Source: Gallionellales bacterium CG03_land_8_20_14_0_80_55_15 (GTDB taxonomy: Bacteria > Pseudomonadota > Gammaproteobacteria > Burkholderiales > Gallionellaceae). From it: 12,722 nucleotides of DNA. Location of the stretch: the NCBI GenBank assembly GCA_002780675.1, contig PEUR01000164.1:1-12722 (forward strand), written 5' to 3'. Of this stretch, positions 1 to 8,285 are shown one piece after another. A model generated the notes under the pieces. That model ran no database searches. It saw nothing but the letters and a program-made list of their open reading frames with translations, and was not told where the DNA came from. The position numbers and the translations under genes are program-made. How positions within the stretch are numbered: the first letter of the stretch is position 1; each line of letters starts with the position of its first letter.

Positions 1-274
1 GGATGCCCATCTGCCGGTAAGCCAGCAGCATGGCGCGGATGTTGTCGCGGGTCGAACCGACGCAGGACAGATGCGGTGCGGCCTGATAGCCTTCGGCATG
101 AATCTGGCGGATGGTATCCACCGTGCGTTCCTGCGTAGACCCCCCCGCACCGAAGGTGACGGAGAAAAATTCCGGCTTGAGTGTGGCCAAACGGGCGCGC
201 ACGACGGTCAATTTTTCGACACCCTCCGCTGTCTGCGGGGGGAAAAATTCAAAACTGATAGGGGATTGATTCAT
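1..274 (-). CDS. metF: 5,10-methylenetetrahydrofolate reductase, N-terminal part (cut by window edge)
   Basis: Reduces 5,10-methylene-THF to 5-methyl-THF with FAD, supplying the methyl group for methionine synthesis in the cytoplasm. Only the first 91 residues are in the window, of roughly 280 usual for the family. The protein starts MNQSPISFEFFPPQT; FEFFPP near the N terminus is the MetF hallmark and contains the Glu that acts in catalysis in characterised MetF. VTFGAGGST at about residues 39-47 and APHLSCVGST at about 66-75 also match the family. The ATG at 274 overlaps the TAA stop of the upstream membrane-protein gene by one base (TAATG) and has GAGGAAAT just before it, so translational coupling is likely. 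The frame is open to the window edge. Its place behind ahcY fits a methyl-cycle transcription unit. Confidence 0.95.
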   Translation of the reverse strand, partial: MNQSPISFEFFPPQTAEGVEKLTVVRARLATLKPEFFSVTFGAGGSTQERTVDTIRQIHAEGYQAAPHLSCVGSTRDNIRAMLLAYRQMGI

Positions 275-627
275 TATTTCCTCAATAATTGTGCGGCGGC
301 TGAAGACAGCGCCCATGAAAAAATGCTGTACAGAACGGCACCCAGCACGCCGTGCCAGAAGCCATCCACCACGAAGCCGCGCAGAATCGAACCTGCAAAC
401 CAGAACATCAAGCCATTGATGGCGAAGATAAATAGCCCCAGCGTGACCACGGTCACGGGCAGGGTGAGCACCAGAAAAATGGGGCGGATCAGTGCGTTGA
501 TCAGACCAAGGACGATGGCGGCGATGAAAGCTGCCGCAAAACCATCCAGGTGTATGCCCGGCACGAAGTTCGCCACCGCCAGCAAGGCGAGGGCATTCAA
601 TGACCAGATGAGTAACAGTTGTAGCAA
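274..627 (-). CDS. Small integral membrane protein, PF04020 (YvlD / phage holin 4-2-like) family
   Basis: A 117-residue, very hydrophobic protein with about four predicted membrane segments, near residues 1-22, 28-47, 50-77 and 88-113. The central stretch NALIRPIF..LTLPVTVVTLG with a following FAINGLMFWF is typical of the PF04020 family, often labelled phage holin family although most members are chromosomal and of unknown function. The start is a TTG at 627, supported by AAGGGA six bases upstream; no ATG is available near the N terminus. The stop overlaps the metF start (TAATG). Members of this family recur between ahcY and metF in betaproteobacteria (recalled, not searched), which suggests a conserved but unexplained link. 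There is nothing to support a lytic role here. Confidence 0.85.
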   Translation of the reverse strand: MLQLLLIWSLNALALLAVANFVPGIHLDGFAAAFIAAIVLGLINALIRPIFLVLTLPVTVVTLGLFIFAINGLMFWFAGSILRGFVVDGFWHGVLGAVLYSIFSWALSSAAAQLLRK

Positions 628-640
628 TATTGTTCCCTTG

Positions 641-669
641 AAAAATTGAGGGGCGGAAAAATCCGCCCC
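641..669 (-). terminator. Intrinsic-terminator-like hairpin between ahcY and the membrane-protein gene
   Basis: Read on the minus strand, GGGGCGGA and TCCGCCCC form a perfect 8-bp GC-rich stem (650-657 with 662-669) around a four-base loop, followed by TCAA and then five T. It lies between the ahcY stop and the TTG start of the PF04020 gene, so it should reduce but perhaps not abolish read-through from ahcY into metF. The T run is offset four bases from the stem, which weakens it as a terminator. Confidence 0.6.
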
Positions 670-700
670 GTCATCATACCTGCCTTTTAGCTGTCAATAA

Positions 701-724
701 CGTTGGCTATCAACATCGCCAACG
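701..724 (-). repeat. Hairpin immediately after the ahcY stop codon
   Basis: A perfect 7-bp inverted repeat, CGTTGGC (701-707) and GCCAACG (718-724), with a ten-base loop, sits two bases beyond the ahcY stop. The minus-strand sequence after it is TTATTG, a poor T tract. It may stabilise the ahcY 3' end or act as a weak terminator. Confidence 0.5.
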
Positions 725-725
725 A

Positions 726-2129
726 TCAATAACGATAGTGATCAGCCTTGTATGGGCCCGCCTTCGGCACATTGATGTAAGCCGCCTGCACGTCGGTCAA
801 TTCGCTGAGTTGAGCATTCAGGGTGGTCAGTTGCAAACGCGCCACCTTCTCGTCCAGATGCTTGGGCAAGGTGTAAACGCCGACGGGATATTCGCTGGTG
901 CGGGTGAACAGTTCGATCTGCGCGAGGGTCTGGTTGGCGAAGCTCGATGACATCACATAGGAAGGATGTCCCGTGCCGCAACCCAGATTTACCAGACGAC
1001 CTTCGGCCAGTAACAATATACGTTTGCCATCAGGAAAGATCACATGATCAACCTGCGGCTTGATGTTTTCCCACTGGTATTGCTTGAGCGAAGCGACATC
1101 AATTTCGTTGTCGAAGTGACCGATGTTGCAGACGATGGCCTGATTCTTCATCTTCTTCATGTGGTCGTGGGTGATGACGTGGTAGTTGCCGGTGGTAGTG
1201 ACGAAAAGGTCGCCGAACTCGCTGGCGTAATCCATGGTGACCACACGATAGCCTTCCATCGCCGCTTGCAGTGCGCAAATCGGGTCAATTTCCGTGACCC
1301 ATACTTGTGCCGACAGCGCGCGCATGGCTTGTGCGCAGCCTTTACCCACGTCGCCGTAACCCGCGATGACGGCGATCTTGCCAGCAATCATCACATCGGT
1401 GGCGCGCTTGATGCCATCAACCAGCGATTCGCGGCAGCCATACAGATTGTCGAACTTGGACTTGGTGACGGAATCGTTGACGTTGATCGCCGGGAATTTC
1501 AGTTCGCCACGTTCAAACATTTGATACAGACGGTGTACGCCGGTGGTGGTTTCTTCAGTCACACCAAGGATGGCGGCAAGTCGTGTGGAGTACCAGGTCT
1601 TATCGGTCGCCAACTTTGCTTTAATGGAATTGAACAAACAAATCTCTTCTTCGGAAGAAGGATTGTTCAACAGCGACGCATCTTTTTCAGCACGCGCGCC
1701 CAGATGCAACAACAAGGTCGCATCGCCGCCGTCGTCCAGAATCATGTTGGACAGACCACCGTCGGTCCATTCAAAGATACGATGAGTGTAATCCCAGTAG
1801 TCGGTCAGTGACTCGCCTTTGACCGCAAACACGGGTACGCCCGTTTCGACGATGGCGGCGGCGGCGTGATCCTGAGTGGAATAGATGTTGCAGGAAGCCC
1901 AGCGCACTTCAGCGCCCAGGGCGGTCAGCGTTTCGATCAGCACGCCTGTTTGAATCGTCATATGCAGCGAGCCTGTGATACGCGCGCCCTTCAAAGGCTG
2001 ACTGGCAGCGTATTCATTGCGAATCGCCATCAGGCCGGGCATTTCAATTTCGGCGATCGCCAGTTCCTTGCGTCCCCAGGCTGCGAGGGACATATCTGCG
2101 ACAACATAATCCTGTGTTGCTGTGTTCAT
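726..2129 (-). CDS. ahcY: S-adenosyl-L-homocysteine hydrolase (adenosylhomocysteinase)
   Basis: Reversibly hydrolyses SAH to adenosine and homocysteine in the cytoplasm, removing the product that inhibits SAM-dependent methyltransferases. The 467-residue protein carries SLHMT (His56), the LDDGGD motif (132-136), EETTTGVH (Glu193), [11 protein letters not shown] (Lys223, Asp227), the NAD-binding GYGDVGKG (257-264) and the C-terminal KADHYRY. Residues of about 145-180 form the insertion typical of long bacterial enzymes. An in-frame ATG lies at 2141, but its codons contain GGAG at 2139-2136, six bases before the ATG at 2129, so 2129 is the better start. The gene has its own promoter and an SAH riboswitch upstream; the PF04020 gene and metF follow in the same direction. 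Confidence 0.98.
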   Translation of the reverse strand: MNTATQDYVVADMSLAAWGRKELAIAEIEMPGLMAIRNEYAASQPLKGARITGSLHMTIQTGVLIETLTALGAEVRWASCNIYSTQDHAAAAIVETGVPVFAVKGESLTDYWDYTHRIFEWTDGGLSNMILDDGGDATLLLHLGARAEKDASLLNNPSSEEEICLFNSIKAKLATDKTWYSTRLAAILGVTEETTTGVHRLYQMFERGELKFPAINVNDSVTKSKFDNLYGCRESLVDGIKRATDVMIAGKIAVIAGYGDVGKGCAQAMRALSAQVWVTEIDPICALQAAMEGYRVVTMDYASEFGDLFVTTTGNYHVITHDHMKKMKNQAIVCNIGHFDNEIDVASLKQYQWENIKPQVDHVIFPDGKRILLLAEGRLVNLGCGTGHPSYVMSSSFANQTLAQIELFTRTSEYPVGVYTLPKHLDEKVARLQLTTLNAQLSELTDVQAAYINVPKAGPYKADHYRY

Positions 2130-2135
2130 ACCCAA

Positions 2136-2161
2136 CTCCATTCATAAAAGTTAATGAATGG
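2136..2161 (-). promoter_or_regulatory. Shine-Dalgarno-sequestering hairpin, probable expression platform of the SAH riboswitch
   Basis: CCATTCAT (2161-2154) pairs perfectly with ATGAATGG (2145-2138) around an eight-base loop, burying the first two bases of the ahcY GGAG (2139-2136). The two C residues at 2161-2160 are also the last bases of riboswitch helix P4. The two structures cannot both form fully, so P4 formed with ligand should open the hairpin and free the ribosome-binding site. The pairing is read directly; the switching is inferred. Confidence 0.7.
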
Positions 2162-2236
2162 GTGCGGTTAGAACGTAAACTGATCCGAGCCTGACGGGGG
2201 AATGAGAATCAAACCCGCTGCAGCACCCCTCGGAGG
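2160..2236 (-). promoter_or_regulatory. SAH riboswitch (ahcY leader RNA)
   Basis: The leader fits the SAH riboswitch consensus. P1 pairs TCCGAG (2234-2229) with CTCGGA (2189-2184). P2 pairs GCGGG (2218-2214) with CCCGT (2198-2194). The pseudoknot helix P4 pairs GGGTGC (2228-2223) with GCACCC (2165-2160). The core GAGGGGTGCTGCAGCGGG and the TCAGGCTCGGA segment match the conserved core as I remember it. The aptamer begins about where transcription should start from the promoter at 2243-2248. SAH riboswitches in this position are known to switch ahcY on when SAH accumulates. Confidence 0.9.
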
Positions 2237-2242
2237 TCGCGG

Positions 2243-2269
2243 ATTATAAATGAAAAAAGTTTTTTGCAA
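2243..2269 (-). promoter_or_regulatory. ahcY promoter (sigma70 type)
   Basis: A consensus -10 TATAAT lies at 2248-2243 on the minus strand. The best -35 match is TTGCAA at 2269-2264, with a short 15-base spacer; TTTTGC at 2271-2266 gives 17 bases but matches poorly. Transcription would start near 2236, at the first base of the riboswitch P1 region. Confidence 0.65.
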
Positions 2270-2301
2270 AAGATGTTCCGGTTTATTGGCAAGCCTCTGC
2301 T

Positions 2302-3555
2302 TCACCAGGAGGTATCGGCTACGCCACTCCACAACTCATGAATATCGGTGATGCCCCACTTTGCCGGGTCCTCAAAAGAGGTAATCCTGTCCTGGCAGCC
2401 CGCCAGCGACAAGTCCACTATTTCGTGTTGAATCCGGCAATTTGCGCGGGTGGAAAAAAATATTTTCACCATCGGCGTGAGCAGAGAGTTCGTTGTCTGC
2501 GCGATGACCACAGCCAGACATCCCGATTTGAGTTGTACCAGCGAGCCTATCGGGTAGATGCCGACACTGCGCACAAAGGCCTCGAAAATTCGCTGGTCGA
2601 AATGACCGTTGCGCCACTCCGCCATGCGGCGCAAGGATTCGGCAGGTTCCCAGCCACTCTTGTAGGGGCGGTTGGAGGTAATCGCGTCATACACATCGCA
2701 CACCGCGCCCATCTTGGCATACAGGCTGATTTGTTGGTCGCCAAGGTGTTCGGGGTAACCTGTGCCATCCACCTTTTCGTGGTGATGCAGGCAGACATCC
2801 AGTGCGACCTCGCCCACCCCGCTGCCTTCCAGCAGCATCTTGTGCCCCTCGCTGGGGTGATTTTTCACGATGGCAAATTCCGCATCAGTCAGCTTGCCGG
2901 GCTTGTCCAAAATTTCCATAGGAATCATCATCTTACCTATATCGTGCAACAATCCGGCCAAGCCTGCTTCGCGGGTTTGGGCTTCGTTCAAACCCAGTCG
3001 TCTGGCCAGCGCCACCATCAGTGCGCAGACCGCAACCGAGTGCATGTAGGTGTAATCGTCCTTGTTTTTTAGCCGAGCCAGGCTGATGAGCGCATCGGGA
3101 TTCCTGAGTACCGAATTGGAGATTTCTTCAACCAGAGGAAGCGCGTCGTCGCAATTAAGCGCACGACCCATGCGCGCCTCACCAAACATCGAAGCAACGG
3201 CCTGTTTGGATTTTGCGCAGATTTTTACCGCCTGTGCCGCTTCCTGACTAACGCTGCGGCGTTGCGCCGTCTTGGCGACGGGAGCATCTTGCGCGGGTGT
3301 GATGGCAACGGTTTCGGTGACGGATTCCCGATCTTCGTCGCCCCCCACATCAGCAACACTCGCGTTCGCGACATCAAGACCCTGTGCGGTATCTATTTTT
3401 ATCCACTTAATCTGAGCGGACAAAATGATTTGCAGGTCTTTAGGTTCATCCAGCAGAAAGGTTTTGCGCCAGAACGGATGATCCATCCACGCACAGCCTA
3501 ATTCGTGGATGAACATGCCCAAACGCAATTGTTCGACGGTAATACGCTTAATCAT
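2302..3555 (-). CDS. DUF3391 and HD-GYP domain protein, probable cyclic-di-GMP phosphodiesterase
   Basis: A 417-residue cytoplasmic signalling protein. Residues of about 1-65 match DUF3391, the N-terminal module common in such proteins (RLGMFIHELGCAW). A low-complexity linker follows to about 105. The HD-GYP domain spans roughly 155-335 with a full set of motifs: His172, HDIGK (204-208), His233, HHHEKVDGTGYP (257-268) and CDVYDAITSNRPYK (286-299). HD-GYP enzymes cleave cyclic-di-GMP at a two- or three-metal centre; all expected ligands appear present, so activity is likely. No receiver or membrane segment is visible; the input is unknown. The ATG at 3555 has only a weak ribosome-binding site (TAGAAAA). 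It lies between metK and ahcY on the same strand but behind the metK terminator, so it is probably transcribed separately. Confidence 0.92.
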   Translation of the reverse strand: MIKRITVEQLRLGMFIHELGCAWMDHPFWRKTFLLDEPKDLQIILSAQIKWIKIDTAQGLDVANASVADVGGDEDRESVTETVAITPAQDAPVAKTAQRRSVSQEAAQAVKICAKSKQAVASMFGEARMGRALNCDDALPLVEEISNSVLRNPDALISLARLKNKDDYTYMHSVAVCALMVALARRLGLNEAQTREAGLAGLLHDIGKMMIPMEILDKPGKLTDAEFAIVKNHPSEGHKMLLEGSGVGEVALDVCLHHHEKVDGTGYPEHLGDQQISLYAKMGAVCDVYDAITSNRPYKSGWEPAESLRRMAEWRNGHFDQRIFEAFVRSVGIYPIGSLVQLKSGCLAVVIAQTTNSLLTPMVKIFFSTRANCRIQHEIVDLSLAGCQDRITSFEDPAKWGITDIHELWSGVADTSW

Positions 3556-3585
3556 GAAGTTTTCTACGGCATCAAGTAATGCCTG

Positions 3586-3615
3586 ATTCTAAGGCAAAAA
3601 AGAACGGCCTCCCAA
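3586..3615 (-). promoter_or_regulatory. Possible promoter of the HD-GYP gene
   Basis: TAGAAT at 3591-3586 on the minus strand resembles a -10, with TTGGGA at 3615-3610 as a 4-of-6 -35 at 18 bases. The -35 would lie in the loop of the metK terminator. The short leader would hold a GGCAT/ATGCC hairpin (3583-3568). A weak prediction. Confidence 0.35.
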
Positions 3616-3639
3616 ACTAAATCTGGATGCCGTTCTTTT
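3596..3639 (-). terminator. Intrinsic terminator of metK
   Basis: On the minus strand AAAAGAACGGC (3639-3629) pairs perfectly with GCCGTTCTTTT (3608-3598), an 11-bp stem around a 20-base loop. It ends in six T (3601-3596), partly within the stem. It lies about 60 bases past the metK stop and before the HD-GYP start. The A run on the other arm is compatible with bidirectional use, but no plus-strand gene needs it. Confidence 0.8.
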
Positions 3640-3698
3640 CAGTGTCGCTGATGCATCGGTACTTTACTCAACCCCCGACATGGCGCTGTGCTTAGGCT

Positions 3699-4862
3699 CT
3701 ACAGCCCCGCATCGGCGCGCAAGGCGGCGGCCTTGTCGGTGCGTTCCCAGGTAAATTCCGGTTCTTCACGGCCAAAGTGGCCGTAAGCGGCGGTTTTTTC
3801 ATAGATAGGGCGCAACAGGTCTAGCATATTGACGATGCCTTTTGGACGCAAATCGAAATGGCGCAACACCAATTCAGTCAGCTTGTCATCGGAAATTTTG
3901 CCCGTGCCGTAAGTGTCCACCATCACGCTGGTCGGCTTCGCCACGCCGATGGCGTAGGAAACTTGCACCAGACACTTGCTGGCCAATCCTGCGGCAACGA
4001 TATTTTTAGCCACATAACGCCCCGCGTAAGCGGCGGAACGATCCACTTTGGAAGGGTCTTTACCGGAGAATGCACCGCCACCGTGCGGGGCTGCGCCACC
4101 ATAGGTGTCCACAATAATCTTGCGGCCAGTCAGACCGCAATCGCCTTGCGGGCCGCCGACCACGAAACGTCCGGTCGGGTTGACCAGATAGTTGATGTTG
4201 CCCTTGATCAATTCCTTGGGCAGGATAGGCTTGAGGATTTCTTCAATCACCGCTTCGCGAATCGCTTCCAGGGTCATTTCCGGCGCGTGTTGCGTGGAAA
4301 GCACCACGGTGTCTATGGAATGCGGTTTGCCGTCAACATAGCGTATGGTCACTTGTGATTTAGCATCGGGACGCAACCAGGACAGGCGGCCATCGTGGCG
4401 CAATTGTGACTGGCGCTGCACCGCTTGATGCGCCAGATAAATCGCCAGCGGCATCAAGGTTGGCGTTTCGTCGCAAGCGTAACCGAACATCAGGCCTTGG
4501 TCGCCCGCGCCTTGATTCAAAAAGTCGTCAGAGGCGCGATCCACGCCTTGCGCGATGTCCGGGCTTTGCTTGTCGTAAGCCACCAATACCGCGCAGCCCT
4601 TGTAATCTATGCCGTATTCGGTGTTGTCGTAGCCGATGCGCTTGAGGGTGTTGCGCGCGACCTGGATGTAGTCAACATTGGCGGTGGTGGTGATTTCACC
4701 TGCCAGAACGACCAGACCCGTATTGGTTAATGTTTCGGCGGCTACCCGTGCATACGGGTCTTGCGCTAGAATCGCGTCCAGAATGGCATCGGAGATTTGA
4801 TCTGAAACCTTGTCAGGATGGCCTTCGGATACAGATTCGGAAGTAAACAGAAATTCGCTCAT
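3699..4862 (-). CDS. metK: S-adenosylmethionine synthetase (methionine adenosyltransferase)
   Basis: Makes SAM from methionine and ATP with release of phosphate and diphosphate; a cytoplasmic, normally tetrameric enzyme. The 387-residue product is close to full family length. It starts [18 protein letters not shown] with the ATP-contacting GHPDK at 14-18. The signature [12 protein letters not shown] is at 118-129 and the glycine-rich [19 protein letters not shown] at 261-279. An upstream in-frame ATG at 4937 would add 25 residues with no family similarity and precedes the likely promoter, so 4862 is chosen; a modest CGGA lies nine bases before it. The gene is divergent from the acyltransferase gene at 4976. 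Its leader is too short to hold a known SAM riboswitch. Confidence 0.98.
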   Translation of the reverse strand: MSEFLFTSESVSEGHPDKVSDQISDAILDAILAQDPYARVAAETLTNTGLVVLAGEITTTANVDYIQVARNTLKRIGYDNTEYGIDYKGCAVLVAYDKQSPDIAQGVDRASDDFLNQGAGDQGLMFGYACDETPTLMPLAIYLAHQAVQRQSQLRHDGRLSWLRPDAKSQVTIRYVDGKPHSIDTVVLSTQHAPEMTLEAIREAVIEEILKPILPKELIKGNINYLVNPTGRFVVGGPQGDCGLTGRKIIVDTYGGAAPHGGGAFSGKDPSKVDRSAAYAGRYVAKNIVAAGLASKCLVQVSYAIGVAKPTSVMVDTYGTGKISDDKLTELVLRHFDLRPKGIVNMLDLLRPIYEKTAAYGHFGREEPEFTWERTDKAAALRADAGL

Positions 4863-4899
4863 GGTCGTCCGTTCGTCGTTAAAAAATTGAAAGGTGCGC

Positions 4900-4928
4900 A
4901 TTCTAGCAGAATATGCAAGCGCTGGCAG
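4900..4928 (-). promoter_or_regulatory. metK promoter
   Basis: On the minus strand TAGAAT (4905-4900) is a 5-of-6 -10, preceded by TGC as in an extended -10. CTGCCA (4928-4923) is a 4-of-6 -35 at exactly 17 bases. A leader of about 30 bases would precede the ATG at 4862. A short palindrome, ATTCT-AGC-AGAAT (4900-4912), overlaps the -10. Confidence 0.55.
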
Positions 4929-4975
4929 ATGGTGCAAAACCTCGCAAAATGCGTAAAACTTGGTAACCTCCCCCC

Positions 4976-5854
4976 GTGACTACATTTTTCTTCAAAATCA
5001 TTTATCGTTTTTTATCCTGCTTGCCGCTGGGCGTGTTGCACAGTCTGGGGGCGTTGCTCGGCCGGTTGACTTACACGCTGTCCGCTCAGTATGCGGCGCG
5101 GATGCGGGAAAACTTGCGGCAGGCCGGTTTTTCGCTGGAGGATGCTGCGGGGCAGCGACTGTTGTCCGCAACCATCGCCGAAGCGGGCAAGGCGATTACC
5201 GAACTACCCTGGGTGTGGGGGCGGACTTACGACGAAGTGCTATCCCGCGTGCGCGCTTGCGAAGGTCTGCAATATGTCGAGGCGGCACAGGCGGCGGGGC
5301 GCGGCATCATATATCTGACACCGCACTTGGGGTGTTTCGAGATGTGCGCGCTGTATATGGCGCGACATGCACCGCTGACCGTTTTATATCGCCCCCCCCG
5401 ACTGCAATGGTTGGAAGGCGTGATGCGCAGCGGTCGCGAGCGCGGTCAGGCCAAGCTGGCCAAAGCGGATATGAGCGGCGTGCGCCTGTTATTCAAGGCG
5501 CTCAAACGCGGCGAAGCGATCGGGATGTTGCCCGACCAGGCTCCCAGTCAGGGGGAAGGGGAATGGGTGGATTTCTTCAATCGTCCCGCCTATACCATGA
5601 CGCTGGCAGGCAGATTGGCAGAAGCCAGCGGTGCTGCCGTGCTGCTGGTCAGTGCCGAACGGCAAGACACGGGCCAGGGTTACGTCATACGCTTTGAACC
5701 TTTGGCGCTGGATTTTGAACAATCCGTTGCGCGCCAGATTAACGCAGCGCTCGAACGCCTGATACGCGCCTTCCCGGCGCAATATCTGTGGAGCTATAAC
5801 CGCTATAAGGTACCGGACGGCGTATTGCCGCCCAATACAGCAGGTGAGGCGTAA
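4976..5854 (+). CDS. lpxL: Lipid A biosynthesis lauroyl/myristoyl acyltransferase, LpxL/HtrB family (first copy)
   Basis: Transfers a secondary acyl chain from acyl-ACP to the Kdo-lipid A precursor on the inner face of the cytoplasmic membrane. The 292-residue protein has one N-terminal hydrophobic anchor (about 4-35) and the HxxxxE motif in TPHLGCFE (His117, Glu122). [17 protein letters not shown] at about 185-201 is also typical of LpxL/LpxM. The start is a GTG at 4976; an in-frame TAA at 4964 rules out anything longer, and a start at Met43 would lose the anchor. No Shine-Dalgarno sequence precedes the GTG, only a pyrimidine run. The stop overlaps the next ATG by one base. Which acyl chain it adds cannot be told from sequence. 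Confidence 0.93.
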   Translation: MTTFFFKIIYRFLSCLPLGVLHSLGALLGRLTYTLSAQYAARMRENLRQAGFSLEDAAGQRLLSATIAEAGKAITELPWVWGRTYDEVLSRVRACEGLQYVEAAQAAGRGIIYLTPHLGCFEMCALYMARHAPLTVLYRPPRLQWLEGVMRSGRERGQAKLAKADMSGVRLLFKALKRGEAIGMLPDQAPSQGEGEWVDFFNRPAYTMTLAGRLAEASGAAVLLVSAERQDTGQGYVIRFEPLALDFEQSVARQINAALERLIRAFPAQYLWSYNRYKVPDGVLPPNTAGEA

Positions 5855-6717
5855 TGCGACTCGGCGTTTTTATCCTGTGGTTGATCCATTTTTTGCCTTT
5901 GTGGGTCATCGCGGCAATAGGCAACGGCATCGGTTCGCTGCTCTATGTTCTGGCGGCTGAACGCCGTCATGTCGGCGCTATCAACCTGAAGCTGTGTTTC
6001 CCGGAAATGAGCGAACAGGCGCGCAGACAATTATTGCGCGATCATTTCAGGCTATTCGCGCGCGGTCTGGTCGAGCGCAGCATCCTTTGGTGGTCAACAC
6101 CTGAGCGCATCCGCAGCCTGATCCGCGTTGAAGGACTGGCGCATTTCGAGGCGATTAAAGGCCAGTCGGCCATTTTGCTCACGCCGCATTTCGTCGGCAT
6201 GGACGCGGGCGGGCAGTGGATAGCGCAGCAAACCGACACAGTGTGCATGTACGCCAACCAGAAGAGCGCCTACATGACCCAGCTGCTGCTGGAGAAGCGC
6301 GCCCGTTTCCGCCACCAGCACCTCTATTCGCGCCAGCAGGGCTTGCGCCCGATTATCAAGGGGATGCGCGAGGGAATGCCGTTCATCTACCCGCCGGATC
6401 AGGATCAGGGCATCAAGGATGGCGTATTCGTGCCGTTTTTTGGCGTACCCGCCGCGACCATGACCTCGGTGTCGCGCATCGCGCAGATGACCGGCGCTAA
6501 AGTTGTGCCTTGCATCACCCGCGTATTGCCCGGCGGGGCGGGCTATGTGCTGACTTTTTATCCGGCGTGGGAAAATTATCCCAGCGGGGATGCTGTAGCC
6601 GACGCGCGGCGCATGAACGCATTTATCGAGCAGCGCATACTGGAAATGCCGGAGCAATATTTTTGGCTGCACAAACGCTTCAAGACCAGGCCGGAAGGCG
6701 AAGCAAAATATTATTGA
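5854..6717 (+). CDS. Lipid A biosynthesis acyltransferase, LpxL/HtrB family (second copy)
   Basis: A second late acyltransferase of 287 residues, presumably adding the other secondary acyl chain to lipid A. It has an N-terminal membrane anchor (about 5-33), the HxxxxD motif in TPHFVGMD (His112, Asp117) and YPPDQDQG at 179-186, with VPFFGVPAATMT following as in the family. The ATG at 5854 overlaps the upstream stop (TAATG), and GGTGAGGC in the end of the upstream gene serves as ribosome-binding site, so the two are translationally coupled. The copies are clearly diverged: one uses HxxxxE and the other HxxxxD, and the anchors are unlike. This argues for an old duplication with separate acyl or position specificity. 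LpxL-like or LpxM-like identity is not decidable here. Confidence 0.93.
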   Translation: MRLGVFILWLIHFLPLWVIAAIGNGIGSLLYVLAAERRHVGAINLKLCFPEMSEQARRQLLRDHFRLFARGLVERSILWWSTPERIRSLIRVEGLAHFEAIKGQSAILLTPHFVGMDAGGQWIAQQTDTVCMYANQKSAYMTQLLLEKRARFRHQHLYSRQQGLRPIIKGMREGMPFIYPPDQDQGIKDGVFVPFFGVPAATMTSVSRIAQMTGAKVVPCITRVLPGGAGYVLTFYPAWENYPSGDAVADARRMNAFIEQRILEMPEQYFWLHKRFKTRPEGEAKYY

Positions 6718-6743
6718 AACGTTTGATTCACATGGGCGAATAA

Positions 6744-8222
6744 ATGAAATATCACGACCTGCGCGATTTCATCGCGCAACTGGAAAAGCTCGGCGAATTG
6801 AAACGCGTCACCGCACCCGTCTCCACCCACTTGGAAATGACGGAAATCTGCGACCGGGTGTTGCGCGCGCAGGGACCTGCCATCCTGTTCGAGAATGTGA
6901 TCGGGCCCGGAATGCAGAAAAGCGCCATGCCTGTTCTTGCCAACCTGTTTGGCACGCCGCGCCGCGTGGCGCTCGGCATGGGGCAGGAAAGCACACAAGC
7001 CTTGCGCGAAGTGGGCAAGTTGCTGGCTTATCTTAAAGAACCTGAGCCGCCCAAAGGCTTGAAAGACGCATGGGAAAAATGGCCGATATTGAAGCAAGTG
7101 TTGAGCATGTCGCCAAAAGTCGTGTCTTCCGCGCCTTGCCAGGAGGTGGTTTGGGAAGGGGCTGACGTGGATTTGTCCAAACTACCGATTCAGCACTGCT
7201 GGCCGGGCGACATCGCGCCGCTGATTACCTGGGGTCTGGTGGTGACGCGAGGACCTGCCAAGTCGCGCCAGAATTTAGGGATTTATCGCCAGCAGGTCAT
7301 CGCGCCCAACAAAGTCATCATGCGTTGGCTGGCGCATCGCGGCGGCGCACTGGATTTTCGCGAGCACTGCCAGAAGAATCCGGGGCAGCCTTTCCCGGTT
7401 GCTGTGGTCATTGGCGCCGACCCCGCGACGATACTGGGTGCGGTCACACCCGTGCCGGATTCCTTGTCCGAATATCAGTTCGCCGGGTTGCTGCGCGGTG
7501 CCAAGACCGAGCTAGTGAAATGCTTGGGCAGCGATTTACAAGTTCCCGCCTCCGCTGAAATCGTGCTGGAAGGCGTGATTCATCCTGATGAATTGGCCTT
7601 GGAAGGGCCTTATGGCGATCACACTGGTTATTACAACGAGCAGGACAAGTTCCCAGTGTTCACCATAGAACGCATCACGATGCGCCGCGCCCCGATTTAC
7701 CATTCCACCTACACCGGCAAACCGCCCGACGAACCCGCCATGCTGGGCGTGGCGCTCAACGAAGTGTTCGTGCCGCTGCTGCAAAAACAATTTCCTGAGA
7801 TTGTGGATTTTTATCTGCCACCGGAAGGATGCAGCTACCGCATGGCGGTGGTCTCTATCAAGAAGCAATATCCCGGACACGCCAAACGCGTCATGTTCGG
7901 CATCTGGAGTTTCTTGCGCCAGTTTATGTACACCAAATTCATCGTCGTGGTGGACAACGACATAGACATCCGCAGCTGGCAGGAAGTCATCTGGGCAATC
8001 ACCACCCGCATGGATCCGGTGCGCGACACGTTGCTGGTTGAGAACACACCGATTGATTATCTGGACTTTGCCAGCCCCGTATCCGGCCTGGGCGGCAAAA
8101 TGGGGCTGGATGCCACCAATAAATTCCCGGGTGAAACCAACCGGGAATGGGGTACGCCCATCGTCATGGACGAGGCGGTCAAGGCAAAAGTGGATGCGAT
8201 GTGGGGGGAGTTGGGGTTGTAA
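6744..8222 (+). CDS. ubiD: 4-hydroxy-3-polyprenylbenzoate decarboxylase
   Basis: Decarboxylates 3-octaprenyl-4-hydroxybenzoate in ubiquinone synthesis, using prenylated FMN made by UbiX. The 492-residue length matches E. coli-type UbiD. The N terminus [21 protein letters not shown] is typical, as are SRQNLGIYR (174-182), which contributes to prenyl-FMN and metal binding in the family, and [12 protein letters not shown] (286-297). The Asp in GDH corresponds, as far as I recall, to the proposed acid of the E. coli enzyme. It starts 26 bases after the second acyltransferase gene, in the same direction, with only a weak GGGCGA before the ATG. Read-through from the acyltransferase pair is likely. 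No ubiX is in the window. Confidence 0.96.
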   Translation: MKYHDLRDFIAQLEKLGELKRVTAPVSTHLEMTEICDRVLRAQGPAILFENVIGPGMQKSAMPVLANLFGTPRRVALGMGQESTQALREVGKLLAYLKEPEPPKGLKDAWEKWPILKQVLSMSPKVVSSAPCQEVVWEGADVDLSKLPIQHCWPGDIAPLITWGLVVTRGPAKSRQNLGIYRQQVIAPNKVIMRWLAHRGGALDFREHCQKNPGQPFPVAVVIGADPATILGAVTPVPDSLSEYQFAGLLRGAKTELVKCLGSDLQVPASAEIVLEGVIHPDELALEGPYGDHTGYYNEQDKFPVFTIERITMRRAPIYHSTYTGKPPDEPAMLGVALNEVFVPLLQKQFPEIVDFYLPPEGCSYRMAVVSIKKQYPGHAKRVMFGIWSFLRQFMYTKFIVVVDNDIDIRSWQEVIWAITTRMDPVRDTLLVENTPIDYLDFASPVSGLGGKMGLDATNKFPGETNREWGTPIVMDEAVKAKVDAMWGELGL

Positions 8223-8238
8223 ATAACCGTTCGTGCTG

Positions 8239-8264
8239 ACAACCAGCGACTTGGCTGGCGTTGT
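8239..8264 (+). terminator. Possible weak terminator after ubiD
   Basis: CCAGC (8243-8247) pairs with GCTGG (8254-8258) around a six-base loop. ACAA (8239-8242) pairs with TTGT (8261-8264) across a two-base bulge. Only TTG and no real T run follows, so termination is uncertain. Confidence 0.35.
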
Positions 8265-8285
8265 TTGCCCGCTTAGTCGAATGGC

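Noticed and set aside
274..627. Phage origin or lysis holin for the PF04020 protein
   Set aside because: The family name is historical; there are no phage genes nearby, and the gene is coupled to metF.
1044..1811. Long plus-strand open frame (255 codons) across ahcY
   Set aside because: It lies wholly inside ahcY on the opposite strand, has no family resemblance, and ahcY has all its motifs; a GC-rich codon shadow.
4863..4937. N-terminal extension of metK to the ATG at 4937
   Set aside because: The added 25 residues do not resemble MetK, and the likely promoter lies inside them.
4863..4975. SAM riboswitch upstream of metK
   Set aside because: The predicted leader is only about 30 bases and contains no SAM-I, SAM-II or related core.
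4960..5697. Plus-strand open frame starting before lpxL in another frame
   Set aside because: Translation is low-complexity arginine/glycine-rich sequence, whereas the overlapping frame is a clear LpxL.
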